The notes under the pieces: model-generated
What the model was told of the DNA's origin: nothing
Seen by the model: only the letters and a program-made list of their open reading frames with translations
Database searches by the model: none
Translations under genes and position numbers: made by a program
Part shown: piece after piece, positions 25,758 to 37,233 of the stretch
Layout: each line of letters starts with the position of its first letter
Numbering within the stretch: the stretch's first letter is position 1
Source of the DNA: Agroathelia rolfsii
Taxonomy: Eukaryota; Basidiomycota; Agaricomycetes; Amylocorticiales; Amylocorticiaceae
Direction of reading: 5' to 3'
NCBI GenBank assembly: GCA_018343915.1
Contig: JABRWF010000001.1
Span: forward strand, 1,302,001 to 1,366,000
Length of the DNA: 64,000 bases

Positions 25758-26621
25758 AAGTGTTGTTTTGGATGTTACTCCGAGATTGCACATATGGACG
25801 GCCGTGATACAACGGGTGCCATGACACATGCGTATTACCTAAACGAAGATGCGGGCAGGATTCCAGGGAGGAGGACGGCTCCTCTAGATTCTGTTTTCCA
25901 AGGACCTTATTTTGAATGGATGAAATCGACTAATTTGTGGATTACGATATATAAACCCCCCGCAGACAGCGCTTTGATATAATCACCTGAATTTTTGTTT
26001 CTTTTTATGGCTTTCTACTATTCTTTCTTCGCAGTTGACGACCACTTAATTCCTTCGAGGACGATGTTGGCTGTTCCTATTTATCCATTACATATATACA
26101 CATATACATATACCTTTGATTGTTTGACAATGACATTGTTTACGTTGAGTAGTTATGTTCCTTTGGAGACTAGTGCCAAGTTCTGAAAGGCATCTCTAAA
26201 TGCTGACTGCCTTGTTGATATCACTTACACCGGCCGATCGGGATAGCAAGTCGGGCTGTGGTGAAAACCATGCTAAGATAGCAGATATGCGCCCTGGCTA
26301 AGCCTAGCTAAACATCACCTGATGTTGGACCATCATTAGATCATGGTCTAAAGACATTTTTCTTAGTTTGTGGCCCCCCACGAGCCATGTGCAAACTTGA
26401 CGAGTCCCTTGTCCGCGCCGAATCCGAGCAGTCGCCCTCGCAGAGAAAGTGTTGATGGATTGATGAGTTACCAGCATGTACTATTCGACTTATCTTAGCG
26501 GTAGTGCTCTTGCCATTGAGTGCCTAGCGGATCAGCCTACGGGGCTCCACCCTTACGTCGCCAAGAATGATAAGAGGCATGAGGTCGTCCGAACGACTCA
26601 CTCTCTCACTCTACTACATCC
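25758..26621. other. Intergenic stretch upstream of xanthine dioxygenase copy 1
   Basis: No gene seen. It includes the 3' flank of the hypothetical gene and, from about 26560, the leader of the dioxygenase. Confidence 0.3.
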
Positions 26622-28253
26622 ATGGCCATCGAACTCGTCCCGCTTCCTCTTCCAGCATCCGCAGACGCCAGCAAGTTTGTCGACTTTGGTCGAGAGGTCA
26701 AGGGCGTCAACCCTGGCACACTGAGCCCAGAGGAGCTCAAGCAGGTTCAGGAGGCTCTGTACAAGGCACGCGATCTCAATGAAATGCACCCATCATCCCT
26801 TCCCCCTTTCATCTAATTCGGATTCATCTTTCAGCATGACGCACTGCTCTTTCGTAATGTCGAATTGACACCCGAGCAGCAATATGCACTAACAAAGGTC
26901 GGTTTCGAACTGCCTTCCTCATCCCTCACTCTCCACTGACAGAGCGATTAACAAATTGATTTGCGAATTCGCTTGCTGGTCGTCGGTAATGCAACTGGAC
27001 AGGCATTCGATCCTTCCTCCGAGAGTTACGGGCACGGCAACAACAAGACGGGCGGTGAGAAGAAGTCGATCTTGCACCCTGATCTCAAGACGATTCCTCG
27101 TGTGCCCCAAGTGCAGCTGATTGGAAATGGTACCGTGTACAACCATGAAGGTGTGTTTTTAGCTATTGTCTTTTTAATAGAGAACAATCAATGCTCAAGC
27201 GCAAGGTCAATAATGATAGGTCTCGCAGAGGCTATGCTCAAGCATCCTTCGCACACAACCTTCCATAAGACCCGTGTGTCAGAGGAAGACGAGGCGAAAG
27301 GCCACACACGGTTCTACCGCTGGCACATTGATGCTGCCTTGTACGATCTCTCCCCTCCCAAAGTCACCACACTCTACGGCATCCACGTGCCAAAAGGACC
27401 ACACCAGATCTGCAGGTACGACGATGGCACTGGCGATGAGCTCGAGGTGCCTCTGGGCACGACGGCGTTTGTGTCTGGCAAGACGATGTTTGATATCCTC
27501 CCTCCCGAGCTGAAAAGCGTCGCTGTTCGCGCCAAGGTGAGGTATGCACCGCACCCTTATGTGTGGATGGCTCCTGCGCATGCCATGCCCACCGGACTGG
27601 GTATCGAGCCTGAGGGGCTCGAGCTTTCTTATGATGATCTTCCGGCATGGGAGGAGTCGAGGGTGAAGACTTACCCTGTGGTGCGTGGAAATTATTGCAT
27701 ATGTGACGGGTCCAAATGATTCACGCCATACTCTCTTGTTTCCCTTGCGCATACATGTAGGTCTGGAAGAACCCAGTTACGGGCAACCTGCACTTCCAGG
27801 TGCATCCCTGTGGTGTCTCTGAACTTCTCGTCGATCCTCTTCCTGAGGGTGCCAAGGCAGAGGGCGCGTTGTACCCGCAGGGTGCCCATCTCAAGGACCT
27901 GAAAGAGGTCCGCGAATTGCTGTACAAGATGCAGAGACCGGCTATTGCGCCCAAGGTCAGTCATTGATGCATTCGAATTCTACCGCTATGACAACACTAT
28001 GCTGATACTATCTCGCCAGCTTGTGTACCCGCACGATTGGCATGAGAAGGATCTCGTGCTTTTCCAGTTAGTAGTCCGTTAAACTCTGTTCCATCTTTCA
28101 ACCTAATCCATCCTTTTCAGCAACCGCGGCGTGCTGCACACCGTTGTCGGCGCATTTACCAAGGAGCAAGTCCGTGCCTTCCACCAATGCAATCTTGCAG
28201 CGTCCGATGATCCTGTTGGCCCAACTGCCGAGGATGTAAAGAAATATGCATAG
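26622..28253 (+). CDS. xanA: Alpha-ketoglutarate-dependent xanthine dioxygenase (XanA-type), copy 1
   Basis: TauD-family Fe(II)/2-oxoglutarate enzyme that hydroxylates xanthine to uric acid, the fungal alternative to molybdenum xanthine dehydrogenase. Seven exons: 26622-26765, 26835-26897, 27003-27150, 27220-27680, 27761-27955, 28020-28066 and 28121-28253, giving 396 residues. The iron ligands are visible: His and Asp of RWHIDAALYD (about residue 152) and the distal His of NRGVLHTVVGAF. XanA-typical PPKVTTLYGI and CRYDDGTGDELEVPLGTTAF lie between. Intron 1 must use a GC donor (aag|gcacgc) to join ALYK to HDALLFRNV. A highly similar inverted paralogue lies at 45698-47239 and a decayed third copy just downstream. 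No other purine genes are near. Confidence 0.85.
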
Positions 28254-28769
28254 GTGTAGTGTAGTATCCAGCAATTGATGATGTAGGACTATCTGTAACT
28301 ATTATCTCTTGATTTCTACGGGGTTGTACTGCCGTATTTTGTACATCGGCGTGACTTTGACTGGGGCATGATTATAATGATGATATTCCAGAGGCTGACC
28401 TTGACCCTGGTAGCATGTGAGAATTTGGATTCCGTTTGTTCCTTGCTGTCGAGCTAAAGCAAGGAATGTACCTTTCTCTTCCCTTTTCCATTTCTTGCAC
28501 ATTCTTGGTTTCACCTCTGGTTTCATTATGGGTAAAATACTTGTACTAGCTAGCTACAATACAACATGCGTTTTTAGGCAATTGCAACCCATTTTACCCA
28601 TAGCAGAGCTCGCGAATTCAACATAGCAATCACCACTATTATGTCATTTCATTTTTTGGACTGGATTGAGCCTACGAGGGCGTCCAATCATTTGACTCAA
28701 TTTATCCCGGCATAGTATTACTACTACACCTAAGGCAGTAGTAGCCTATAGGGCGCAGGTCGCGTTATA

Positions 28770-29080
28770 TTTGTAGACTTTAGCTGGGAGGTTAAAGGAC
28801 TTGATCTAGGCTTGCTGAGTCCACCAGAGTTAAAGGAGGTCTAGGAAGCCTTATACAAGGTAAGCAGTACACCCTCATGCTCTTTCAGTTCCAGTAAGCT
28901 TATTATATCTCATTTATATTCCAGAGCAACTTGACCTGGCTTTCTGGTAATCGTGGTATTCTGCATAGCTCAGTGGACATATTTGCCAAAGAGCAGATCC
29001 GTGCTCTTCATTAATATCACTTTATAGTGTCTAACGGGTCAGTTAACCCTACTGTGGAGGACATATACATAACTTAAGGA
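28770..29080 (+). pseudogene. Decayed xanthine dioxygenase fragment (third copy)
   Basis: The region starts with codons for VDF, WEVKGLDLGLLSPPELKEV, a stop, then EALYK, matching exon 1 of the XanA genes (about residues 19-48). After a short gap it jumps to the last exon: GNRGILHSSVDIFAKEQIRA, a stop, then SNGSVNPTVEDIYIT before a stop near 29079. The middle of the gene (iron ligands His/Asp, about 300 residues) is missing and at least two stops interrupt the frame. It lies about 520 bp after the intact copy 1 in the same orientation. Confidence 0.8.
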
Positions 29081-29492
29081 ATAGCACGAAAAAAAATTGA
29101 ATAAGAATGACGTGGGAAGATATTGGAGACATACGATGTTGAATTTCATGCATGTAATATTATGTTTGGACATCAAGTTCAGTTGGATGTATTATACGCT
29201 TGTAACACAGGAAGTACTTGTTATGACTTGACTCTTTCGGGCTACTTTAAGAAATTGAACTCGCACTATTCAACATGCTTACTGCATGGAGGGAAACCAC
29301 CAGCCTAGAGCTATGGCCTCGGAAGGCCAAATAGACTAGCACGGATGCTTATGCTTACATAAGCAATCCACGTGACCAAAAGACAAATAGTATACATTTG
29401 CGACGTGATCTTTACATGAAAATCAAGCATTACAGAGTACTAAAGCTGAAGCAAAAAGATTCAGGAAACATACGCCCAATGGTTCGTCGACC
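29081..29492. other. Spacer between dioxygenase remnant and recombinase gene
   Basis: About 410 bp of AT-rich DNA with no recognised gene. It is the 3' flank of the recombinase gene, so a mobile-element boundary could lie here; I saw none. Confidence 0.3.
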
Positions 29493-32400
29493 CTAGTTAT
29501 GCCCTTCGGTTTCGATATTAGCCGCGATCTCAAAAAACATCCCAAGCCCCTCTAGAATTTGGTCAATAGCTTCAGGATCCATTTCCACCTATTTTTGGGA
29601 CAACAATATTATAATCGGGAGTAAGCAAATAGATAAAAAAATCTGTGTATTCACCTCTCCGCTGGAAACTCGTTGGATAATTTCATTTTGATTATCCAAC
29701 ACAAACGCAGCCAGTTCGCTGATTGTCGGCTCTAGTCCTTCGTCCGTCATTGATTCTGATTGTTCACTGCCGTCCATTCCAGACGCTGATTCTTCATCCA
29801 ACTCTAAATCATCCAGGACCGGTTCCGAATCATTGTCCACCTCCGAAGTCAGCTCAATTTGTGCTTGAGAAGTTTTCCCTGAGGTTTTGACAGGGATATA
29901 GCGACTGTCGATCCATTTCTCGCGAAGGGTTTCAAATTCTTCTAGCATTTCGATGTGTTCCTTGACCTTTTTACAGTTGTTAAGCGCATGATTTTGCAAC
30001 TTTTTGAAGGTCCTGGTTTTACTGTGCGTCAAAAGCATTGCAGTCAGTATCTGAGTGGATATGAATAAAGTTACACTGACGTTGTGCAGCTAGGACAGGA
30101 CCACGGAGACTTCTTGTTCTTCCTGCCCGATTTCATTTGCTTCTTAAATTCCTCCCAACGAGAGTGCACAATTCTGAGCGGTGACTGAGCACATGATTCT
30201 CATTATATGCGTTATTCATAAGATGACTCACTCTACATGACGCTGCAAGTATCTTGGAGTAGAAAGCCTATCACCGCATTTGTCGCATTTATACGATGTG
30301 ACCGCATCACCATCGTTGTCCTACCATGGAGAGAAATGTAATGAGTGGGGTACTTTTAACACTGGATCAGAAAGAACATACTTCTGCCGTCTCCGTCACC
30401 GCTTTGCTTTGCCATTTGCTTGCATTCTCTTCGCGTGCAATGACAGGACCCACGAGGCTTTGAAGGTAATAGCACGCAAATAAATCCATTCGGTAATTAA
30501 GGGGGTTTTCTTCATCATGATCCATGCCTCGATTGTCATCTTCTTGAGCAGCCGGGGATTTAGGATCTGGTAGTTGCTCGTCGCGCCTAAGTGCCTGAGC
30601 GGCGGCCTCTGTAGCATCCTTTGGAGCTATCAACTCGTATATTTCATTTGTGCGCCTATACTTTAGTATGTGTGATCGAAGTAATGGAGGCATGCTCATG
30701 AGTATATCGTGATCGCTCATCTCTATGTCGGTCTCGGTCCCGGTTGAGCTAGCGGACTCTTCTGGAATAAAAATGAGCACACTAAAAACGCTGTTAGAAA
30801 AAGAGACCTACCGGTTGCTTCAGCTAGTAGAGCTGGTAATTCCTCGTCACGTTGACCGGCGCCCCCATTGTCTTTGGATAACTTGTGGGTGATGACGTTC
30901 TCAATCACGTCAGCCACCCTATCGTTGATAGTGTGCGAAGGCTTGTTGAGCAACTCGAGAGCGTCCTGACGCGCTTTATATGTGTCGTCTTCGAAAACGT
31001 CTTCGAAATGATCCCGGCGACTCCTTTTCATCTCGTCATTTTTTGATCGAGAAAGCTTTTGTCGCGCCTTTGTTGCATTCTTTCTCAACCCCTCTATTTG
31101 CGCAACAAGCTATAGGTGTGATAAATTGTAGTTGGTGCGGCTTTCTATGCATGAAATGCTCACGTACCTCATTGCGTCTCTCCATGTCACTCCAGGCATA
31201 TTTTCTCTTTTTATTGTCTCGGATGGCGGCAAACGTCTGACCCTGGAAGGTTTGGCGTAACTTTGCGTTTGGATGGGTGATTTCACGCAGCTCCTTCCAC
31301 AGCATGTCAAGAGAATCGGTGTGAGCGCGAACCGATGGGTCATCCTAAAGCAAGGTAAACGTCATGGGCTATTTTCTGACAAAGGCTCTTTACCTGTATT
31401 TCTTTTCTTTGCTCAGGGCTAAGAGACACCTTGTAGAGTGAGCTATCAGCCAAATCCGGACGGGATTTAGAATCAAGTAACATCTGCTCAAGCATGCGCT
31501 GGCGATGCAATATAGCGGTAGCCGAAATACGATATATGTCATGCATCTTTTGCGATTCCTGCAATGCATGAACCATGAGAATTTCCTCGGATCACGGACT
31601 GAAAGCTAGCAAAAACTACTTGCAGCAGCCATGGGGTTCGTTCCAGCAAGCTCACCCGACATGAGCGCCACGAAGTTGAAATTCTCCAAACCGCGTGAGT
31701 AATGCGTATTAAAAACATGGGTATTATCGCGATGTCCCAAGATCATGGCACCTATGTCCTTTCCCAAAAGTAGTCCATACTATATAAAGAAACACATCAA
31801 TGAGTAATTCCGGAAAGTTCAGATAACTCGCCATATTGCCAGTATCTCGACGCAAGGCTGCAAATCCACTGGGCGGTAACCCCGCGGACTCAGCCATTCG
31901 AATGACATGTGCGGACAAGTCCTTGGACGAAACAGGCTCCCTGTTGGGATCGATTTCTTTGCCTGCGGAGCGAAACTTGACAAACCTGGTGAAAGAGGAG
32001 GATAATAACCCGTTGATCGGCTGGGTTACTCGATGATTACCCATGTACGTACAATGGCTCATCCAAGAACTCTGGAAGAATTGGTATTTTGGTTTGCTCG
32101 CTTGCGCAAAATTCGGGCAATGCCTAAGTGGTCACAATGAGTGGACATCCAGAATCGTCTCTCAGGCTTGTTTATACACATACCACAGGTCCAAAACAAC
32201 CACGTGCCATTAAATAGGCGATCAGATGATATGTTGGATCGATGATGATATTGTGATAATGCTCCACCGAGACAAGTGGAAATTTTTCTTCCTTGCCGAT
32301 GGGACCCATGTTCTGAGCCTAAGAAGATGATTGATGTACTGCAGCCTAGGAACATATTTGACCAATGCTCACCTTCCAGTTCTTAATATGAAGAAGGATC

Positions 32401-33699
32401 CGGAAGCGCATAGGGCCGATCCTGGTAATCGTGAGGTCACGTAATTTGACGTACTGTTTTTGAGCAAAGGTAAGGGTAAGTTTCTCGGAATGAAAGACTT
32501 GAATCAGTCGCACCTTGCCAGTTTCGGCATATTTTTCGATGGTAGGCGCAATAGATCCTGGTCGGAGGCCGGTGACGAAAGCAAGAGTAAGGATGGCAAG
32601 GTTTTGGAGCTTGGCTAACCCGCCAACCTCTAGGCGATCCAAGCAGGCTTCGACCATCATCTGTACCTCTGTTCGTCCAAAATAGATCACAGGATCGCGA
32701 TGGCGCTCGAGGTCATACTCGATAATGACTATGAAGATGTTTATCATTTGTGTTGTCAAGCAATACTGCATACTGGCATAACTTACTCGACAACATTTCC
32801 TGCTCCAACTTTGGATACAACTCACCCTTGATGAGAACTTGAAGTCCTGCTTTTTTCCCTTCTTCATCGCGACAATGTCGGATGATGTTCCAAAGATGAA
32901 GAGAGAGCCATCCCCTGAGAGTGACCGCCTTGACATGCCTCCTCCCCTTGGTACCGTGGGCCTCCTCGAACTAGGTAGATAGGAGACGAAATGAGTAATC
33001 TAAAATATGAACCAGGTGATATGAACATGACCTACGCGCGCACGAAGAAACATGGCGGAATACTTGCTGACGATATCCGGATTCCACATGTCGGCCAGTG
33101 CCAGCTCGGGCTCAGCCACGCTGACGAATCCGCAAAAGTCACTCTCAATTTCGGCTCTGTGTTTTTCTGTGACGGGGTTCTGGATTTCCTTGGGTGTGTT
33201 TGCCAGCTCCTCAAGACGTTTCAGCGACTCTTGCACGTCGCCTGTCGCCGATCCTCGTGCCAACGATGCTTTATACTTGGATGATCTTGAATGGATTACT
33301 GCAATCTTGTTCTCAGAGGGGTTGTATCTAGGGGGAACTGGGGGACCATAGACCGGAGCCTTGAAAGAAGCTTTCTTCGTCCCTTGGTGAGAAAGTGCAT
33401 CAGTAAACACGGACAATAGAGGCGGTGGTGCCTTGTTGATCAGAGGATGAATCACCAGATGCGGCAGCCGGTCCATCGTGATCTTCAAGCTGGGCAGTAA
33501 CGCTGGCTTGTACCATGTAGGCCTCGCCAGTTGAGGACGGATCATGCCTCGTTATGCGACGCATGCCAACTGAGGCTGGAACATTACCACCGACAGATGT
33601 CGGATCATGATCCAAGCTCTGTCGTGCAAGGCTGCCTGGCTTTCCGCTGCTTCGAGCGGCGGCCCACTGCCGAGTCTCCCATGAGGGAATTTGCGGCAT
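29493..33699 (-). CDS. Tyrosine recombinase (DUF3435/FluG-like; captain or Crypton type) with C-terminal C2H2-like zinc fingers
   Basis: Long multi-exon minus-strand gene. The N-terminus (MPQIPSWETRQWAAARSS...) joins GTKKASFKAPVYGPPVPP through a 74-nt intron. FEEAHGTKGRRHVKAVTLRG and LSLHLWNIIRHCRDEEG follow, as in DUF3435 proteins. Catalytic elements: LAFVTGLRPGSI (first Arg, about 32570), HIKNWK (Lys, about 32395), LRRDTGN (second Arg, about 31850), ILGHRDNTHVF (His) and NTHYSRGLENF (candidate nucleophile Tyr, about 31700). The complete R-K-R-H-Y set suggests it can be active. A helical region (to about 30800) leads to YKCDKCGDRLSTPRYLQRH, a C2H2-like finger near 30270, and a second Cys/His cluster (WSCPSCTT plus a downstream His/Cys, about 30100-29990). 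The end is acidic, with a stop at 29493. Such enzymes move Cryptons or, in ascomycetes, Starships. Confidence 0.75.
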
Positions 33700-34280
33700 G
33701 AGGGGAAGGGCGAAGGATGGTCAGGATGGGGAGAACGATTGGCTCAAGTTGAGAAAAATGATGAGAGCAGGTGTTTCAATGGGAAGAGAGGATGCTTGGG
33801 TGCAACTTGAGGAAGTAGCATGGGTATTCGTGGGGGCTTAAGTACCCCGCTTTCATCTCGAGTCCCGAGCGGTCTGTTGTACACCATTCGTCCGATAACT
33901 AATGTTCATGCTGCTCAGGATCGCAGATCAGAGGACTTTTTGCTCTACCTCGCTCAGCAGGTCCTTTGCGACTTCTTGATGAGATAGCGGGCTTCTTGGA
34001 GTATGATAGCCTCTGCAAATGGGATCCGAGCGCATGAGACAAGCTTAAGCTTGAAGATGTTGTTGTGAACCAAAAAGCAGGGGCCATGGTGGTGCGCAAA
34101 GGACAAGAGCCGCGGCGATGGCTAGAACGCACGGGTCACGGTGTATGCAAAAACCCGCAAAAACATCGATGATTAATTAACCTGGCAATCCTTTTCTGGC
34201 AACCCTGATCGTGTTGCTTCGCACTTGCTGCATTTGCTGGGCATACAATATTTGAATGAATCGTAGGCAATTAAAAACAA
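33700..34280. other. Upstream region of the recombinase gene, up to the tRNA
   Basis: 581 bp between the recombinase start and the tRNA gene. A 77-codon minus frame at 33899-34132 contains a hydrophobic then basic stretch, but I recognise nothing in it. The DNA also holds the recombinase promoter. Confidence 0.3.
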
Positions 34281-34369
34281 GACCCCTCTGGGAATTGAAC
34301 CCAGGACCGCCCGATAACTGAACAGTATACAGCTGCAATCGGATGCTATAACCGCTTAGCTAAGGAGTC
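34281..34369 (-). tRNA. tRNA-Cys(GCA) with intron
   Basis: On the minus strand a full cloverleaf folds: acceptor GACTCCT/AGGGGTC, D stem GCTA/TAGC, anticodon stem TCCGA/TCGGG with loop TTGCAG...A, T arm CTGGG-TTCAATT-CCCAG. The anticodon reads GCA (Cys). A 17-nt intron (CTGTATACTGTTCAGTT) sits after position 37, the normal site for nuclear tRNA introns. The mature length would be 72 nt before CCA addition. A TTTTT pol III terminator follows about 4 bases beyond the 3' end. It lies 582 bp upstream of the recombinase start codon. Confidence 0.85.
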
Positions 34370-34714
34370 GTTGTGGATTATGTGCTTTAATGATTATATA
34401 TAGTAAGCAAACTAGTAATGTAGCCAATACTTATGATCACTGATCGCCACTAAACGAGAGACAAATATGATATAAAAGCAGTTTATTGTATTTTCCACCT
34501 AAATGTAGCTATCAACTATCTTTTTTTTTTTGTTTTGTTTCAAGAAATGGTACATTGGAGAAACGATCAATGATAACATGATTTCTACAATGTCCTTGCA
34601 ATAAAAAAGTGGTGCGAGTAGTATCAAGAAAAAGGCATTCGCAGCAATGGAAAAACGAAGGTGAATAAAAGCAGATCTGTGTTAGTCATTATCTAATTTT
34701 CCTGCGCGCGTGAT
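34370..34714. other. Spacer, nothing recognised
   Basis: AT-rich with a T11 run near 34521. No gene seen. Confidence 0.3.
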
Positions 34715-35104
34715 CTATAAAGTTCGAGCGCAAACTGGCATAGAAGGATGAGCTGCTCGGTAGTTATGGACCTGGATAGCCAAGCAGTGAACGATTGCGT
34801 ATGATGAAGTCAATGGAACCATTCGTTCGTACCGAAGGGTAGACTTTGGCTGCTGTACGCCCTTGCCCTTTTCTTCGCGCGTCAAACGCCTTTTTCTAGT
34901 TGGCCTTGAGGAAGCACTCTTTGGCGGGGGGCTCTTTGGCGAATCAGAGTCACTAGAAACACTGATTACAGTGCTCGCGACTGTAGAAATGGACTTGTCG
35001 GCGGCGGTTGAGTGACGTTTGGGAGGATAGGCATCCGACTCTGAGTCGCTGGTGACAATGCGCTTTCGCTTTCTGAACTCTTGGTTGGACAATAAAGATG
35101 TCAT
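34715..35104 (-). CDS. Hypothetical small basic, Ser-rich protein
   Basis: A single open frame of 129 residues from the ATG at 35104. Visible features: an early basic cluster FRKRKRI, an SDSESD acidic/Ser stretch, a PPKRH motif, Ser/Pro-rich SSDSDSPKSPPPKSASS, and a second basic cluster RKRRLTREEKGKG, all resembling nuclear localisation and phosphorylation-rich sequence. The last ~35 residues differ in character and may be read-through past a missed intron. I do not recognise a family. It may be a real nuclear protein or part of a larger gene. Confidence 0.4.
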   Translation of the reverse strand: MTSLLSNQEFRKRKRIVTSDSESDAYPPKRHSTAADKSISTVASTVISVSSDSDSPKSPPPKSASSRPTRKRRLTREEKGKGVQQPKSTLRYERMVPLTSSYAIVHCLAIQVHNYRAAHPSMPVCARTL

Positions 35105-35566
35105 TGTAAAGGGGGAAAAAAGCTGGAAAGAGTGAGCGGTCATAAAGAAAAGAGCGCATATAGTCACCTCGGTAGTGGTGGCTAAAGTACAAGTTTTTGC
35201 TTCCGCACATCCGTACATAGACGGACGCTATATATACCAGTACTCAGGCTGGCATGCTACGCTATCTGTAGAAGCCATGGCACTCTGCACGGTCGTGTAT
35301 ACCGACTCGGTATAAAAGACAGGTGTTGGAGGATAGTTTTATAATCATTTCTTGGTGCAATTTTTGCGCAAATGCAGTGTGCTAGTACATTCATCATAGA
35401 GAGTAAGCTATTGCTGCTAAAATAAACCCTTTGCAAGGAATCGGGCCAGTGGATATGACATGGACCCGGTGTGTTTTTGTCAAGTTGGGTAGGACAGTGC
35501 CGAAAGAAGTTGTAGACATTTTGCACGAGGATCAACACGGGAATATTTTGGCCACTGCAAAAGGGA
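35105..35566. other. Intergenic stretch, nothing recognised
   Basis: No motif-bearing frame. It contains the 5' flank of the small basic protein and the 3' flank of the putative exon at 35567. Confidence 0.25.
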
Positions 35567-35830
35567 TTATTGATATCCTGTCTCCATAAGGGCGTTGTGA
35601 ATCTTGATGATTTTGGTTAGACTAGCGAGGGCGTCGCTGAGAGACTTGAGGTGGCCAAAGAGAATCATGGCGCCGACCGAGCTGAAGTACGAGAGGGGTG
35701 GGGTAGGGCACCTAATGTCGAGGCGAGCATAAGAGCGATGGGTAGGAACTCATTAATACATTTAGGCAACGCTTCACTCTCTCGGTGAGCCTTGTAGAAG
35801 AAGCAGACAAAAAGAAAGGTTTCCTATTGC
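35567..35830 (-). other. Possible terminal exon(s) of an unrecognised gene
   Basis: Minus-strand reading gives KAHRESEALPKCINEFLPIA followed by LMLASTLG, then, after a possible short intron or frame change near 35720, PPLSYFSSVGAMILFGHL and SLSDALASLTKIIKIHNALM before a stop at 35567. The amino-acid composition looks like a folded protein. No start or upstream exons could be joined with confidence. It may be a fragment of a decayed gene. Confidence 0.3.
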
Positions 35831-36782
35831 TGCTGATGGCGAAAGCACAGCTTGCTGAGCTATTTCAGGCTTGGATAACATAGGGTCTGCGGAGATGATA
35901 TAACCCGGATGACCAGAATTGTAGGGTCTAGCACTGGCCCTTTTCACTTTTTGCCGGATGGGTATGCTTGGACACACGCTGTTGGAGAGAGAATCGGAGA
36001 TTGCGATGCAACGTGGCGTGGTATTGATATTCTCACGACAGAGATTCTTGCAGAGTGAAATTATTTGTGAAATTTACTTTCTACTTGCCATCATCATGGC
36101 TTCACTATCTGTCAATAAACAAGGGGGCGATCATGAGGCGGATGGCCCAAGAAAAATGAGCAGAAAAGTACATGAAATTTCCCCAGCCCATATTACAAGG
36201 GAGCAGGCCGCGGTGATAGTAATATGGGGGAGTTATATGATCGAATACAAGAGCCAAAGATAGATCAAAGAGGGTACAACAGGTTGGATCGGAGGGATCC
36301 CTCCGGACAAGGGGGGAAGACATATCATCTTGCAGATGATCAGGATTGTTGGAAATCAATATGTGTAGGGATAGAAGGATGGGAGTGTTGTAATCAGAGC
36401 GGCTGCATTAGTATGAGCTTGATTGGATGCATGATTACAAGACCGCGGTGGGAGGAGCCATATGTAAATTGCATTGACTGCCACCCTGAAGCTTGTTGCC
36501 ATTGATCTTATCCATTTACGTACAACCTGTTAGAATGGGCAATCCATGCCTCGATGGGAGTGACAGAGTCACGGTCACGCGTAGTATGTAGCGATGGTTT
36601 TTTGTAGTAGCTATCTCATTCGTTTGTCCGCGTACCGCGTCCAAGTACAAGGACAAGCGCAATGCAAACTTGCTACTGGCTGGCTTGCTTTTCTAACACA
36701 ACCACCTCCATTGGCCAGCAAGCAGTATATGCAATGGAGCCGTGGAGATGACGGTGTACTAGTGGGTGATGCAGTTGCTGGT
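35831..36782. other. Gene-poor stretch
   Basis: Scattered short frames without motifs. No gene supported. Confidence 0.25.
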
Positions 36783-36870
36783 GTGAGCAGAGCGCAGAGA
36801 CTGACTTTTTTGGGTACAGATGGTAGGTACACCTACCGCGCGGAAGCAAGTCAGCTACTACGGAAGTAAA
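36783..36870 (+). repeat. 88-bp direct repeat, copy 1
   Basis: Starts gtgagcagagcgcagagact and ends ctactacggaagtaaa. It matches 36966-37053 with only a few substitutions. Confidence 0.9.
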
Positions 36871-36965
36871 TATTAGGACACGACTACCTCTTGAATCAAG
36901 CGGTACGAATGAGCAGTAAGAATGCCTTTAAGTTGGTGGTGCCTAGGTGCGACAACATGACACCA

Positions 36966-37053
36966 GTGAGCAGAGCACAGAGACTGACTTTTTTGGGTAC
37001 AGATGGTAGGTACACCTACCGCGCGGAAGCAAGTCATCTACTACGGAAGTAAA
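36966..37053 (+). repeat. 88-bp direct repeat, copy 2
   Basis: Second copy, offset 183 bp from the first. Related shorter words (tgaatcaagcggtacgaat and variants) follow each copy, near 36892, 37120 and 37173, suggesting a larger decayed repeat unit. Confidence 0.9.
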
Positions 37054-37198
37054 ATAACCGTCCAGATTAGGCAGGTAACACTATCCAGGCTACCTCCCTC
37101 CTCCTTTTTGCATACCCTATGAATCAAGCAGTGCGAGCTGGGTGACTCTGCGCTGAACAGGGTGACTCTACGTGAATCGAACAGTACGAATAGAATCC

Positions 37199-37233
37199 GG
37201 TCCCGTGTTCGAGTCACGGAGGGGTCTTTTTTT
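37199..37233 (+). repeat. tRNA-like 3' half with pol III terminator
   Basis: GGTCC-CGTGTTCGAGTCACG-GAGGGGTC followed by T7 copies the T arm and 3' acceptor of the tRNA-Cys at 34281-34369 (GGTCC...GAGGGGTC), but no D or anticodon arm can be found upstream. It is either a tRNA pseudogene or the pol III-derived part of a SINE. GTTCGAGTC resembles a B box. Confidence 0.6.

Noticed and set aside
33400..33545. Apparent frameshift in the recombinase N-terminus
   Set aside because: A 74-nt intron with a gtgatt donor, a ctgat branch-like site and a ccaag acceptor restores the frame.
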